A DNA stretch of 12,503 nucleotides, taken from contig DYOK01000066.1 in NCBI GenBank assembly GCA_020720565.1, forward strand, positions 1-12,503. Reading direction: 5' to 3'. Made by a program: the position numbers and the translations under genes. The stretch is from Acetofilamentum sp. (lineage in GTDB: Bacteria > Bacteroidota > Bacteroidia > Bacteroidales > JAFGXI01). Positions within the stretch are counted from its first letter, which is position 1. Each line of letters starts with the position of its first letter. The notes under the pieces are model-generated. The model was not told where the DNA came from. It did no database searches and saw only the letters and a program-made list of their open reading frames with translations. Of the stretch, positions 1-7,800 are shown in pieces.

Positions 1-131
1 GGATATTCCGAACGACGCTCACCATCTTTCGAATCGTGCTCGCGTTTTGGGTATGAACTTTTTTTATTGTCGTTAGTTTTAGAGCCAGTCGATTTGTTAT
101 TTCTAAATCGAGGAGAAGAATCTTGTTTCAT
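1..131 (-). CDS. Partial gene: N-terminus of a basic, low-complexity protein (possibly an RNA-modifying enzyme)
   Basis: Seen: an ATG at 131-129 on the minus strand opens a frame with no stop to the window edge (43 codons). The translation is hydrophilic and rich in Lys, Arg, Ser, Asn and Asp (it begins MKQDSSPRFRNNKSTG), with no hydrophobic core, so this part is probably disordered. Known: several Bacteroidota RNA-binding enzymes, notably pseudouridine synthases of the RsuA/RluB type, and DEAD-box helicases, carry such Ser/Arg/Lys-rich extensions. Inferred: this may be the start of one of them, but the catalytic part lies outside the window and the function cannot be assigned. The plus strand is also open here (1-147), but its translation uses codons less like the neighbouring genes, so the minus reading is preferred. 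A candidate promoter lies at 328-360 and hairpins lie at 148-160 and 171-199. Confidence 0.55.
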   Translation of the reverse strand, partial: MKQDSSPRFRNNKSTGSKTNDNKKSSYPKREHDSKDGERRSEY

Positions 132-147
132 GCTGTATTTGGAATAA

Positions 148-160
148 TGCCTTTTTGGCA
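148..160 (-). promoter_or_regulatory. Short inverted repeat just upstream of the left-edge gene
   Basis: TGCC and GGCA arms flank five T (plus strand). In the minus-strand transcript this would be a 4-bp hairpin with an A5 loop about 16 bases before the ATG at 131. It is small and could be chance, but it sits next to the much stronger hairpin at 171-199, so the leader may hold two tandem stem-loops. Confidence 0.25.
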
Positions 161-170
161 AAAGATTAAA

Positions 171-199
171 GTCGAAGACCTGCTTTTAAGGTCTTCGAC
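171..199. terminator. Strong inverted repeat, possible bidirectional terminator or leader attenuator
   Basis: Seen: perfect 10-bp arms, GTCGAAGACC at 171-180 and GGTCTTCGAC at 190-199, around a 9-base loop. On the plus strand the stem is followed by a T-rich run (201-214). On the minus strand it is followed by TTTAATCTTTT. Inferred: it could terminate transcription in either direction. Because the nearest gene (1-131) starts rather than ends here, on the minus strand it would lie in the mRNA leader, about 40 bases before the start codon, where it could act as an attenuator. Its right half is one copy of a repeat that recurs at 4831-4858. Confidence 0.5.
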
Positions 200-214
200 C
201 TATTTATTGTTTTT
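187..214 (+). repeat. 28-base interspersed repeat, copy 1
   Basis: This segment matches the minus strand of 4831-4858 at 26 of 28 positions; the differences are A versus G at the 20th base and T versus A at the last. The core is AGGTC-TTC-GACCT (189-201), a 5-bp stem with a 3-base loop, followed by TATTTATTGTTTTT. A shared T-rich tail as well as a shared stem makes chance unlikely. The likeliest reading is a recurrent terminator cassette or small dispersed repeat. Confidence 0.6.
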
Positions 215-327
215 GTATCTATCTATTTGTTAATCTTCTAGCTTAATAAAATTCGACATTAAATTATTGCATAATACTTAATATCAATACTGAATTGAAA
301 TTAATCTTGAATCAAGCTATTTTTTTG

Positions 328-360
328 CAAAGATAGGTAAATTTCTGAACCTTTTGCGAA
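328..360 (-). promoter_or_regulatory. Candidate promoter for the left-edge gene
   Basis: On the minus strand TATCTTTG (335 to 328) matches the Bacteroidota -7 consensus TAnnTTTG exactly. A degenerate -33 element, TTCG, lies at 360-357 with a 21-base spacer. The start of transcription would fall near 321, giving a leader of about 190 bases that contains the hairpins at 171-199 and 148-160. A palindrome, CTTGA-A-TCAAG (306-316), would lie just inside the transcript. Confidence 0.35.
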
Positions 361-548
361 TCCTTGCTTAAACAACTGAAAATTAAGGAATATTCACAAT
401 TTTGTTTTTAGAATTTATAGCTTGTTAATTTATCAACAACAATCGGTTAATCTTCTTTTTAACTACTTATTATTCAGATATTTAAATGAGTTTTGAAAAA
501 AAATATTTTGTTTTGATAATCAGATGTTTGTATCATAGAAAAATGAAC

Positions 549-585
549 TTTTGAAAAGTTTAACGAAGTATTGTTATTACATTTG
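549..585 (+). promoter_or_regulatory. Candidate promoter for nadD
   Basis: TACATTTG at 578-585 matches the Bacteroidota -7 consensus TAnnTTTG exactly. A TTTTG at 549-553 could be the -33 element, though the 24-base spacer is a little longer than usual (about 19-21). Transcription would begin near 592, just before the ATG at 605 and after the upstream TTG at 551. This supports the ATG as the true start of nadD. Confidence 0.4.
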
Positions 586-604
586 TCAAACTAATCTGTT
601 TGAT

Positions 605-1189
605 ATGAAAATTGGACTTTACTTTGGCTCTTTCAATCCAATACACATTGGTCACATGGCTATTGCCAATTATATGGTCGAGTTTACCGATTTAGAACGG
701 GTCTGGTTTGTGGTGAGTCCTCAAAATCCATTCAAAGATAAAAAAAGCCTTTTGGGAGACCACCATCGTTTAGCCTTGGTCGAAATGGCTATCGAAGACG
801 ATTTTCGATTTAAAGCATCTAATATCGAGTTTCATTTACCACAGCCTTCTTATACGGTAGATACTTTGGCTCATTTAAAAGAAAAGTACCCCGAGCACGA
901 ATTTGTTTTAATAATGGGAGAGGACAATCTTAAAGGCTTTTCGAAGTGGAAAAATTACGAATTTATTGGTGCGAATTATCCTTTGTATGTGTATCCACGA
1001 AGCGAAAATGCAAATTTGGAAATAGATTTTTCGCATCTCAATTTACAAATAGTTCGTGCCCCAAAAATGGAAATTTCGTCGAGTTTTATCCGACAATCTA
1101 TTTTCGAAAAGAAAGATATCCGACATTTTTTACCCAAAGCAACATATGAATATTTAGATCAAATGAACTTCTACAAACAATCGAAATAA
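605..1189 (+). CDS. nadD: Nicotinate-nucleotide adenylyltransferase (NadD)
   Basis: Cytosolic enzyme that joins nicotinate mononucleotide and ATP to give deamido-NAD, a late step of NAD synthesis. The 194-residue product has the usual family length. Seen: the N-terminal nucleotidyltransferase signature GSFNPIHIGH (residues 8-17, with His14 and His17 as the HxGH pair), SPQNPFK (38-44), PSYTVDTL (81-88), MGEDNL (104-109) followed by Trp115, and the C-terminal ISSSFIR (157-163) corresponding to the ISSTxxR motif. The start is placed at ATG 605, where the protein begins directly with its first beta strand (MKIGLYFG). The in-frame TTG at 551 would add 18 residues not typical of the family. The DUF4153 gene follows after 14 bases, so the two are probably co-transcribed. 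Confidence 0.95.
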   Translation: MKIGLYFGSFNPIHIGHMAIANYMVEFTDLERVWFVVSPQNPFKDKKSLLGDHHRLALVEMAIEDDFRFKASNIEFHLPQPSYTVDTLAHLKEKYPEHEFVLIMGEDNLKGFSKWKNYEFIGANYPLYVYPRSENANLEIDFSHLNLQIVRAPKMEISSSFIRQSIFEKKDIRHFLPKATYEYLDQMNFYKQSK

Positions 1190-1203
1190 CCAAATCTAAA
1201 ACT

Positions 1204-2943
1204 ATGAAAATCAATATTAAAGATATCATTTCTAATCTAAAAAAAGCGATTATCCGTTTTCCGCTTTCCATGGGTATTGCCAGCGTGGCTACACTTGCAG
1301 CTTTGGGTATGGTGGCCAGACATTCGACTGAAGACAATTTCCTTGTTCGGGTTTTAATTAGTGGAATAATCTGGTATTTTGCATCAATTGCTAGCTATAT
1401 TTCTTTCGAAAAATATAAAATTAATCCTCATTATCGAAACCTAATTTCATTGTTAATCGGGTTATTGTTTGTGGGTACAATTTTCTATCTCCCAAAGAGC
1501 GAAACCCCATATTTGTATTGGTATCAATCTGGTTTACTGACATTTGTTTTTATTCTTGCTGTTGGTTTTATTGGATTTTCGCTAAAAGATTCGATGCTGT
1601 CGTTCTGGTTTTATACCAAAACGCTTATTTTTAACTTTTTGATTTCGAGCTTATTTGCTTTAATTCTTCAAATTGGCTTATCCTTGTCTCTTTTATCGCT
1701 CGACCAACTTTTTAATGTACGTATTAACGAAAATTGGTATGCATACATTTCTATCGTATTGTGGGGAATTTTCCATGCTTGGGTCTTTTTAAGTCTATTT
1801 CCAAATGACAATAGCGAACCTTTAGTCAAAGTTGAAAAGCTCGTCAAAACCTTAAGCTTGTATATTATGTTGCCTGTTGTGGCTTTATATGGTGTAATTT
1901 TAACGGCTTATCTTTCTAAAATTATTATCATTGGTATTTGGCCCGAAGGATATGTGTCGTACTTAGTTATCAACTATTCGATTGCGGGTTTACTTACTTT
2001 TTATTTAGCTTATCCATTCCTTAAAGAAGGGTTTCTAAAATTTTTACACTTTATTTATTTTGGAAGTTTAATTCCCTTGTTGTTTATGCTTTTTGCAGCC
2101 ATCACCATGCGGTCTAACGAGTATGGCATAACTGTAAATCGCTATTATGTTTACTTAATTGGAATTTGGTTTTTGCTAATTTCGATCTATTTTCTGCTGA
2201 AAAAATTCGATAAAATATGGCTCATTCCGGTCTCTTTATCGGTATTCGTTTTGTTAAGTACGTTTGGTCCGTGGAGTGCTTTTTCGATGGCTGCCAATAG
2301 TCAAAAAAATAGATTAGAACAATTGCTCATTAAAAACGAGATGCTTAAAAATGGAAAAGCATCTAAACCAGCTAAAACCATTGACGAACCAGATGCTAAA
2401 GAAATATTTTCGATAATTGAGTACCTTTATTTACACGAAGGAACCGATGCTCTACAGCCTTATTTTGACACCACTTTAACTGGGTATTCAAAAAAGTCAA
2501 GTTACTACGATATTGCTCAGCTTTTAGGTATTGATGGATCAAAAATAAATCATTTCGTAAACAACTCAAGATACTACAATGTATCGAGAACGTGGAAAGA
2601 AAGCTTCGGATTTGAGATAGAAAGCCATTATTATCAAAAAATTAATTTGTCACAGTACAATAATGAATTCGAGTACCAATTAGGTTCGAACGAATTCAAT
2701 ACGGAATTAACTAAGCAAGAGATTGTAATGGAGTTCAAAAACGAAAAGATTAGAATCCCCAACACTGTGCTTTTTAAAAATTTTGGAGCTAAGAATAACA
2801 TAGAACCCAACGAATTTGTCTTTGTTTCTGAAACCAATCAGCTTAAAGTAAGTATTTACTTTGAAAACATCAGCTTCGAGATGATTGATAATAAAATAAT
2901 AATCAATCGAATGAATGCAGATGTGTTTGTTAAGCTTAAATAG
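1204..2943 (+). CDS. DUF4153 family multi-pass inner membrane protein
   Basis: The 579-residue product has about eleven hydrophobic segments between residues 20 and 357, then a soluble C-terminal part (about 370-579). Seen: the sequence NEYGITVNRYYVY (305-317) with a following membrane helix, and FGPWSAFSMAANSQKNRLE (354-372), both characteristic of DUF4153 proteins. Known: the family is widespread in Bacteroidota and some Firmicutes, and its biochemical role is unresolved. The gene starts 14 bases after nadD and probably shares its transcript, which links it by position to NAD synthesis but does not prove a common function. Its last 8 bases overlap the end of the convergent gene on the minus strand, so no intrinsic terminator fits between them. 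The C-terminal part (400-579) has no motif I recognise. Confidence 0.85.
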   Translation: MKINIKDIISNLKKAIIRFPLSMGIASVATLAALGMVARHSTEDNFLVRVLISGIIWYFASIASYISFEKYKINPHYRNLISLLIGLLFVGTIFYLPKSETPYLYWYQSGLLTFVFILAVGFIGFSLKDSMLSFWFYTKTLIFNFLISSLFALILQIGLSLSLLSLDQLFNVRINENWYAYISIVLWGIFHAWVFLSLFPNDNSEPLVKVEKLVKTLSLYIMLPVVALYGVILTAYLSKIIIIGIWPEGYVSYLVINYSIAGLLTFYLAYPFLKEGFLKFLHFIYFGSLIPLLFMLFAAITMRSNEYGITVNRYYVYLIGIWFLLISIYFLLKKFDKIWLIPVSLSVFVLLSTFGPWSAFSMAANSQKNRLEQLLIKNEMLKNGKASKPAKTIDEPDAKEIFSIIEYLYLHEGTDALQPYFDTTLTGYSKKSSYYDIAQLLGIDGSKINHFVNNSRYYNVSRTWKESFGFEIESHYYQKINLSQYNNEFEYQLGSNEFNTELTKQEIVMEFKNEKIRIPNTVLFKNFGAKNNIEPNEFVFVSETNQLKVSIYFENISFEMIDNKIIINRMNADVFVKLK

Positions 2944-4060
2944 TGCCTGTATTTTTAATCCGATTGGTTTGCAATTGCAAATTCTGAATGGGCTTGAAAA
3001 AGCGCCTGAGCTCTGGCCATCTGTCGGGATATTGCTCAAGTAAGGTCAAAATTTTTGTGCGATGGTTCTTTAAAGCATCGCTTATAGCAGGTGCACTAAT
3101 TGGCTTATCGAGATATTGTCCAACAAGCTGACCCGTTGGATTGTGGTGTTGTTCCATTATTTTCTTTACCGACATGTTTAACTGATCGAGTAGAGCGATT
3201 GTTTTAGAGTATCGATTTTGAGCACTTACGGGCTCGATATCCGAAATAGTTAAACTGATGTGATAATCTTCAATAAGCAATTTATCAGGCCAATTTCCTA
3301 AATACAAACTGTGAATATATTGAACAGAATTGGCCACAATTAATTCCACATGTTCTGCTTGTCCTTCGAATTCGAGCAGTTTCGAAATAGCAGAATCGCT
3401 CAAAGTAACCATGCAGTTAAACTGATTTAAATGCTTATGATACAACATAATAATAAAGTTCGAAAAAATCGAATTATACTTTTGTTTAACCTGATTGAGT
3501 TCTTCTCTCGATTGTTTTAAACTCTCAATTATAGTTTGTGTTCCCACATTGTAAGTCGTTTTTAAAACTTGCTTATTGCGTCTTGCATCATCGATAATTG
3601 ATAGTATAGTTTGATACACTTGTTGTGCAATAATGGGTTTTAGATCGACAGACAAACGGGGCGTTTTCTTTTCGTTTAAGCCTAATATAGAGAGGTTTTT
3701 GTCATAATAAAGAAAAAGCAAATCATAATAGTCAGAATCTTGATTTGGAATTCGGATTAAAAGAATAGTTTTTTCGAGCTCATCGAACAGTTCTTTTTGG
3801 AAAATACCGGCTTGTCGAACCCTAAATGGCAATCCCGACTCCTCGAACCACGCATAAGTTTGTTTTTCGGTACGTAAGAGATCAATCTGAGATTTTACAG
3901 ACTCAATATTGAGTTCATCGATACTATTTTCGTTTTTGACTAGAGCGTGTAAATCACCATCATCTTCGAACACAGCCACGAGCTTTTGAACCCCAACAAA
4001 CATTTTAAAATGTTGTTCGAGCAAATACCTCATTGGATGTTTAAAAAAGGAAAATGACAT
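2936..4060 (-). CDS. Hypothetical protein with central coiled coil
   Basis: I do not recognise this 374-residue protein. No signal peptide or membrane segment is visible, so it is probably cytosolic. Residues 1-160 alternate strands and helices in a way that could be a GAF- or PAS-like sensory fold (for example KLVAVFEDDGDLHAL, 26-40, and a run LLFLYYDKNLSILGL at 114-128); this is only an impression. Residues 172-200 (IIESLKQSREELNQVKQKYNS and on) look like a short coiled coil. The last 50 residues form a compact charged helical module, PISAPAISDALKNHRTKI (320-337) then LLEQYPDRWPELRRFFKPI (340-358), which might bind nucleic acid or protein. The gene stands alone on its strand and converges on the DUF4153 gene with an 8-base stop-to-stop overlap. 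A sensor-regulator role is a guess. Confidence 0.75.
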   Translation of the reverse strand: MSFSFFKHPMRYLLEQHFKMFVGVQKLVAVFEDDGDLHALVKNENSIDELNIESVKSQIDLLRTEKQTYAWFEESGLPFRVRQAGIFQKELFDELEKTILLIRIPNQDSDYYDLLFLYYDKNLSILGLNEKKTPRLSVDLKPIIAQQVYQTILSIIDDARRNKQVLKTTYNVGTQTIIESLKQSREELNQVKQKYNSIFSNFIIMLYHKHLNQFNCMVTLSDSAISKLLEFEGQAEHVELIVANSVQYIHSLYLGNWPDKLLIEDYHISLTISDIEPVSAQNRYSKTIALLDQLNMSVKKIMEQHHNPTGQLVGQYLDKPISAPAISDALKNHRTKILTLLEQYPDRWPELRRFFKPIQNLQLQTNRIKNTGTI

Positions 4061-4238
4061 GCTATATAAAGTAAGGTTTTAAAGTGGTCTGAATTTTAAT
4101 ATCTATCTGATTATCAATAAACTAAAAAATTAAAGTAATAGAAATTTGATTTTGGTTTAACTTGAGTTAATCGCTAATCGATAAGGAATCAAAAATACAA
4201 ATAATTAATCTCAAAAACCAAATTAATTAAGCAAATTA

Positions 4239-4315
4239 TTAAGTTTATTAAGTGCATTTTAGAAGTTAACTTAATCATTGACTTAAATTGAATTAAGGCA
4301 ATAAATATTACTTAA
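4239..4315. promoter_or_regulatory. Cluster of five TTAAGT/ACTTAA sites, possible operator array
   Basis: TTAAGT occurs at 4239-4244 and 4248-4253. Its reverse complement ACTTAA occurs at 4269-4274, 4281-4286 and 4310-4315. All lie directly upstream of the promoter candidate at 4321-4351. The two orientations form a loose inverted arrangement. The local base composition is very AT-rich, so some recurrence is expected by chance, but five copies in 77 bases is more than a casual reading of the rest of the window shows. Which regulator would bind is unknown. Confidence 0.25.
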
Positions 4316-4320
4316 ATTAC

Positions 4321-4351
4321 TTTTAATCTGATATATATGATGATATTTTTG
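4321..4351 (+). promoter_or_regulatory. Candidate promoter for the small gene at 4402
   Basis: TATTTTTG at 4344-4351 matches the Bacteroidota -7 consensus TAnnTTTG. TTTT at 4321-4324 is a three-of-four match to the -33 TTTG with a 19-base spacer. Transcription would start near 4358, leaving a leader of about 44 bases before the ATG at 4402. Confidence 0.4.
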
Positions 4352-4401
4352 CATGGTATACAACAAATATTCATGTTATTAATTTAAAAAATATCAAATT
4401 T

Positions 4402-4758
4402 ATGAAAGCAATAAACTTAATTCTAGCGCTATATTATTCAATTATTCAGATAATAAAAAAATTAAAGCTTAATTTGTTAAACTGGATGTTTAAACTAAAA
4501 GCAGACCAAGTTTTTGGGTCGTCAGAAGAGGGGAATACTATAGAATTTGAACAAGAAAAAAACATCGAAATTGATTCTAAATCAGTACTTAGCATTGATC
4601 ATAACGAGCAAATAATGGCAAAATTGCAAGTCCCGGTCGTTAAAATCAGAACCCATTTACGTCCAAGAATCGAACTGCTTCCAGTAATTGATTATAAAAA
4701 ATCGGTTGCAGAACTTGAAGAACGATTTTGCAACAAAAAAGAGTTTGTACTGGACTAG
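4402..4758 (+). CDS. Small hypothetical protein
   Basis: I do not recognise this 118-residue protein. Residues 4-33 are hydrophobic but interrupted by lysines (INLILALYYSIIQIIKKLKL), which suggests an amphipathic or membrane-associated helix rather than a cleaved signal peptide. Residues 34-70 are acidic and probably flexible (SSEEGNTIEFEQEKNIEID). Residues 74-118 are mixed, with VPVVKIRTHLRPRIELLPVI (77-96) as the likely structured part. The gene is monocistronic, has a reasonable promoter candidate upstream, and converges on the large T9SS gene with 97 bases between stops. Codon use resembles the neighbours, which favours a real, possibly lineage-restricted gene. Confidence 0.6.
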   Translation: MKAINLILALYYSIIQIIKKLKLNLLNWMFKLKADQVFGSSEEGNTIEFEQEKNIEIDSKSVLSIDHNEQIMAKLQVPVVKIRTHLRPRIELLPVIDYKKSVAELEERFCNKKEFVLD

Positions 4759-4830
4759 CTGTATTTAAGTACATAGAATAATTTAATGTCACATTTTATT
4801 AAGCTAGGTACTTGATAAATAACAAGTTAT

Positions 4831-4858
4831 TAAAACAACAAATAGGTCGAAGACCTTA
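4831..4858 (-). terminator. Terminator-like hairpin of the T9SS gene; 28-base repeat, copy 2
   Basis: On the minus strand AGGTC-TTC-GACCT (4856 to 4844) forms a 5-bp stem with a 3-base loop and is followed by a T-rich run (ATTTGTTGTTTT). The stem begins at the last base of the TAA stop codon (4858-4856) of the large secreted-protein gene, which is unusually tight. The full segment matches 187-214 of the plus strand at 26 of 28 positions. A terminator role is the natural reading here. The short stem is weaker than classical terminators. Confidence 0.55.
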
Positions 4859-7800
4859 GAAATTTACTGGCAGTTTTATCGACTGAATGGATCCATCGTC
4901 AAATTCCATTTTGATTAAATAGATTCCAGAACTCAATTCAAATGTATTAATTTGAATTTGGTATAAAGTATTTTGCGATTGAATGTCAATTGGAAAAGAT
5001 TGAGCTAAATAATTGAAAAAGAGTATGTTCTTTATTCCTTTTTCAGATATCAAATCAATATTTATGGCATTCTCTTGCATTACAATCGATTGGATTTGAT
5101 AGGGTTCTTTCGAGCGGCAATCTAAATAAACCATTTCAGATGAACTTAGATTTCGATTAAGGTCTTTGGTCGATAACCTGAAGTATTTTTCTTGTACCTT
5201 GCTTTTTTTCAAAGTATATTCGTATTCATACACATCACTAATGTGCAAAACACTGTCCAAAACCTGAAATATATTACCATCAAGACTACTTTCGATATTA
5301 TAATAACTTGATTGATTTTGATAGTTCAGATTCCACTTCAAATTTACTTTATCTTCTTTACATTCAGCAACTAAACCTACATCATTTAAAGCTAAAATAA
5401 GCCATTCGTTAGCCAGTGTCCAACGCGAGAATGCATCGATACCAGACAATTCAACTTGATTTAATGAGGCATTCGGTGTGCCATGTCTGTTGGCCCAAGT
5501 CAAACCCATATCGGTAGAACGCCACAATGTCAATCCAAGCTCGTCGCATGCCGAACAATCGGAATCAAAAAAATTAAAGGTTAATGTCGCATCAAGCCCT
5601 GTATTTACAGTAGGAAGAACATCGAAGTATTTGGGCAAACTTTCTAATCCTCCTGCTGTAACCAAAGCAGTCGAGTGCCCTCTGCGTATTTCGGTTAAGC
5701 CTAATGATTGATTGGCATCGATATCGAGTCCCAATCCTGCAATATTGGGATAAGTTCCAATATTTATCAATCGATTGGTTGCAATAATTTTCCCATCGGC
5801 AGCGCCATCAAATATTCTATTTTCATTGTTTTCGCTTTGCACCAATCCAAACTCACCAAGATGAATATTAAACCCCTGTAGATCAACATCTCCACTTATC
5901 ATATTAAGTGAATGCTCGATTCCGAAATTAGATGCTAAAGCGACTTGAAGGTTATCGGTGGTCTTTTGTATGTACAAGTTGTAAAATGCAGAATCGGCTC
6001 CCGCGTAAATTGTTGAATGATTGCCCAATAGAAAAACGCTTCCGTTCCTTTGATTAAAAAGTGAGTTGTTTTCCCAGTTCCCATAAATCCAGATAGGGTA
6101 GTTCGATGCTGTTACATCCCAAGTGCCATTTTCAATTTTAAAATTTCCTTTTATTACAATGGTGTCGGTTTGAGTAGCCGAAATTCCATCTAATAAAAGA
6201 TGATAGAAGCTTTTCGACGATGCTGTCCCAGAATTATTGATAATAGATTGACCATCGAATATTACCCAGTTTTGTCTGCATGCAAACTGACCTAAATTGG
6301 TCCAATTGCCCATTAATTCAATGTTTTGAGATTGGCTATCAAATAATGTTTGAGTGCCAATGTGTAAATTTCCGTTCACATCTAATGCATGACCACCAAG
6401 CCAAACTACAGAATTACTTTTGTTTAAATTTAAATGATCGAAAGCACTTAAACCGCAATCGATATAGCTGCTGTCGAGACCAATAAAACTAACTGTATTA
6501 TTACGTCCTAAAAAGCTAGCTTGCTCGTCGCAATACCAATTTTTATCAATTTCGATAGAATTACCTGCCGCATCGAATCGTCCTTTTTCAATGGAAACTG
6601 AATTTAATACCTCAATGGGGCATGCCAAAATAGTTTGGTCATCGCTTAGGTCTTTATCAACTTTTAAGTTTTGTACCATCAGTGCTTGGCTCGAATTGGC
6701 AAAAACTACGATATTATCGATACATAAACCAGGCGAAACCGCTGCACCTCCATGACCTGAATATAGGCCATCTTGTACAAATCTGAATGTGATGGTTGCC
6801 ATGCCACCACAAAATTCGGCTAAACTAATAGGCTCATGTTTAATATAACTTTGTTGATTCCAAAGCCTTTCGCTAATAGCTTGACCGTTGACTAAAACCT
6901 GTCCATAATCGCCATAACAGGTTGCGTTTATAGAATCAGCTCCGCCACATCGCCAATAAAACTCTAAAAATGCACCAGTATAAGCACTCAAATCTAATTC
7001 AATTTCGGCTTGGCACCAATCGCCAGGGGAATCCCACATATAATCGTATGGATAACCGCCATCCATTTCGTCCCATACGGCTAAATCGTATAAACCATCG
7101 TATTGGAATCCGTTGGTCCATCTAAACTCCGACCGGCCAGTTGCATCATCGGTGATATTCCAATCAGAAGCCGATGCAAAAGGGTCAGATTCAAAATTAT
7201 CGGCAAAAATGGTATCCCCTGCATTGGTAAAAAGATAGCTCGATTCTGACCCAAAAAAGCTGAGCGTAGAATTAGATTCTGTAACATCGAACTTACCCAT
7301 GTTTCTAAAATTACCACCAACCATTAATTCGGCAGATTCGCCCAAAATAACGGCTTTGTCGTTGTCAATATAAAAGTTATCGTCGAAACTTGTCGTTGTG
7401 GCAGAGCTTGTTCCAATTTCGATAGTGTCCAAATTATTAAGCCAAGTAAAATGTTCTATTGCAAATGTCGTCTCACCATCAAAACTTAGTTTAGATGGTG
7501 AGCTTTTGATTAAATTGTCGAGTTCGATTGAATGACTGGACCAAAACGTTTGGGATACTATACCTGAAATTAATATTGATGAACCTTCGTCGCTAAAAAT
7601 TTCGCCAAATGAAGTAATCTGGCCTAAACACTCGATGTTTTTTGCATTCAAATCGAAGTCGCCACTTGCAATGGTCAGATTCTTTTCAACTTTTACCGAC
7701 GAAATTAAATCGACTTGAGCCGAGTCTTTCGAAATAACCAAATATCCAAAACTTTCAACATTTGGAACACCTGTAATTACTACATTGTCAATACATAAAC

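Larger units (their letters stand above)
132..604. other. Gene-free intergenic region between two divergent genes
   Basis: This AT-rich stretch of 473 bases separates the left-edge gene (minus) from nadD (plus). No coding frame of credible length or composition was found on either strand. It holds a small hairpin (148-160), a strong hairpin (171-199), one copy of the 28-base repeat (187-214), a short palindrome CTTGA-A-TCAAG (306-316), a minus-strand promoter candidate (328-360) and a plus-strand promoter candidate (549-585). The rest, roughly 336-540, shows nothing recognisable. Confidence 0.7.
4061..4401. other. AT-rich divergent intergenic region
   Basis: These 341 bases lie between the unknown minus-strand gene and the small plus-strand gene. 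No coding frame is evident. Contents: a palindrome TTAACT-TG-AGTTAA (4157-4170), five TTAAGT/ACTTAA hexamers (4239-4315), and a promoter candidate (4321-4351) for the small gene. A weak TACTTTAT on the minus strand just upstream of 4060 could serve the unknown gene, but it matches the consensus poorly. Confidence 0.6.

Noticed and set aside
1..147. Plus-strand open frame ending at TAA 145-147, followed by the hairpin at 171-199 as a terminator
   Set aside because: Its translation uses codons less like the neighbouring genes and looks like an antisense reading; the minus-strand reading gives a plausible basic N-terminus with ATG. It cannot be excluded fully without the flanking sequence.
551..604. 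TTG start giving an 18-residue N-terminal extension of NadD
   Set aside because: The extension is not family-like, the ATG at 605 starts exactly at the first beta strand, and the best -7 box (578-585) would place transcription after 551.
4815..4830. ATAAC-AA-GTTAT and ACTTG/CAAGT inverted repeats as a terminator for the small gene
   Set aside because: The stems are only 5 bp, almost entirely A/T, and lack a following T run, so they are not called as a feature.
7081..7320. Alternative-frame open frames within the T9SS gene (also at 8053-8343, 8396-8581, 5478-5711, 6280-6486)
   Set aside because: They are shadows of the well-supported 1363-codon gene, and their translations look like frame-shifted composition.
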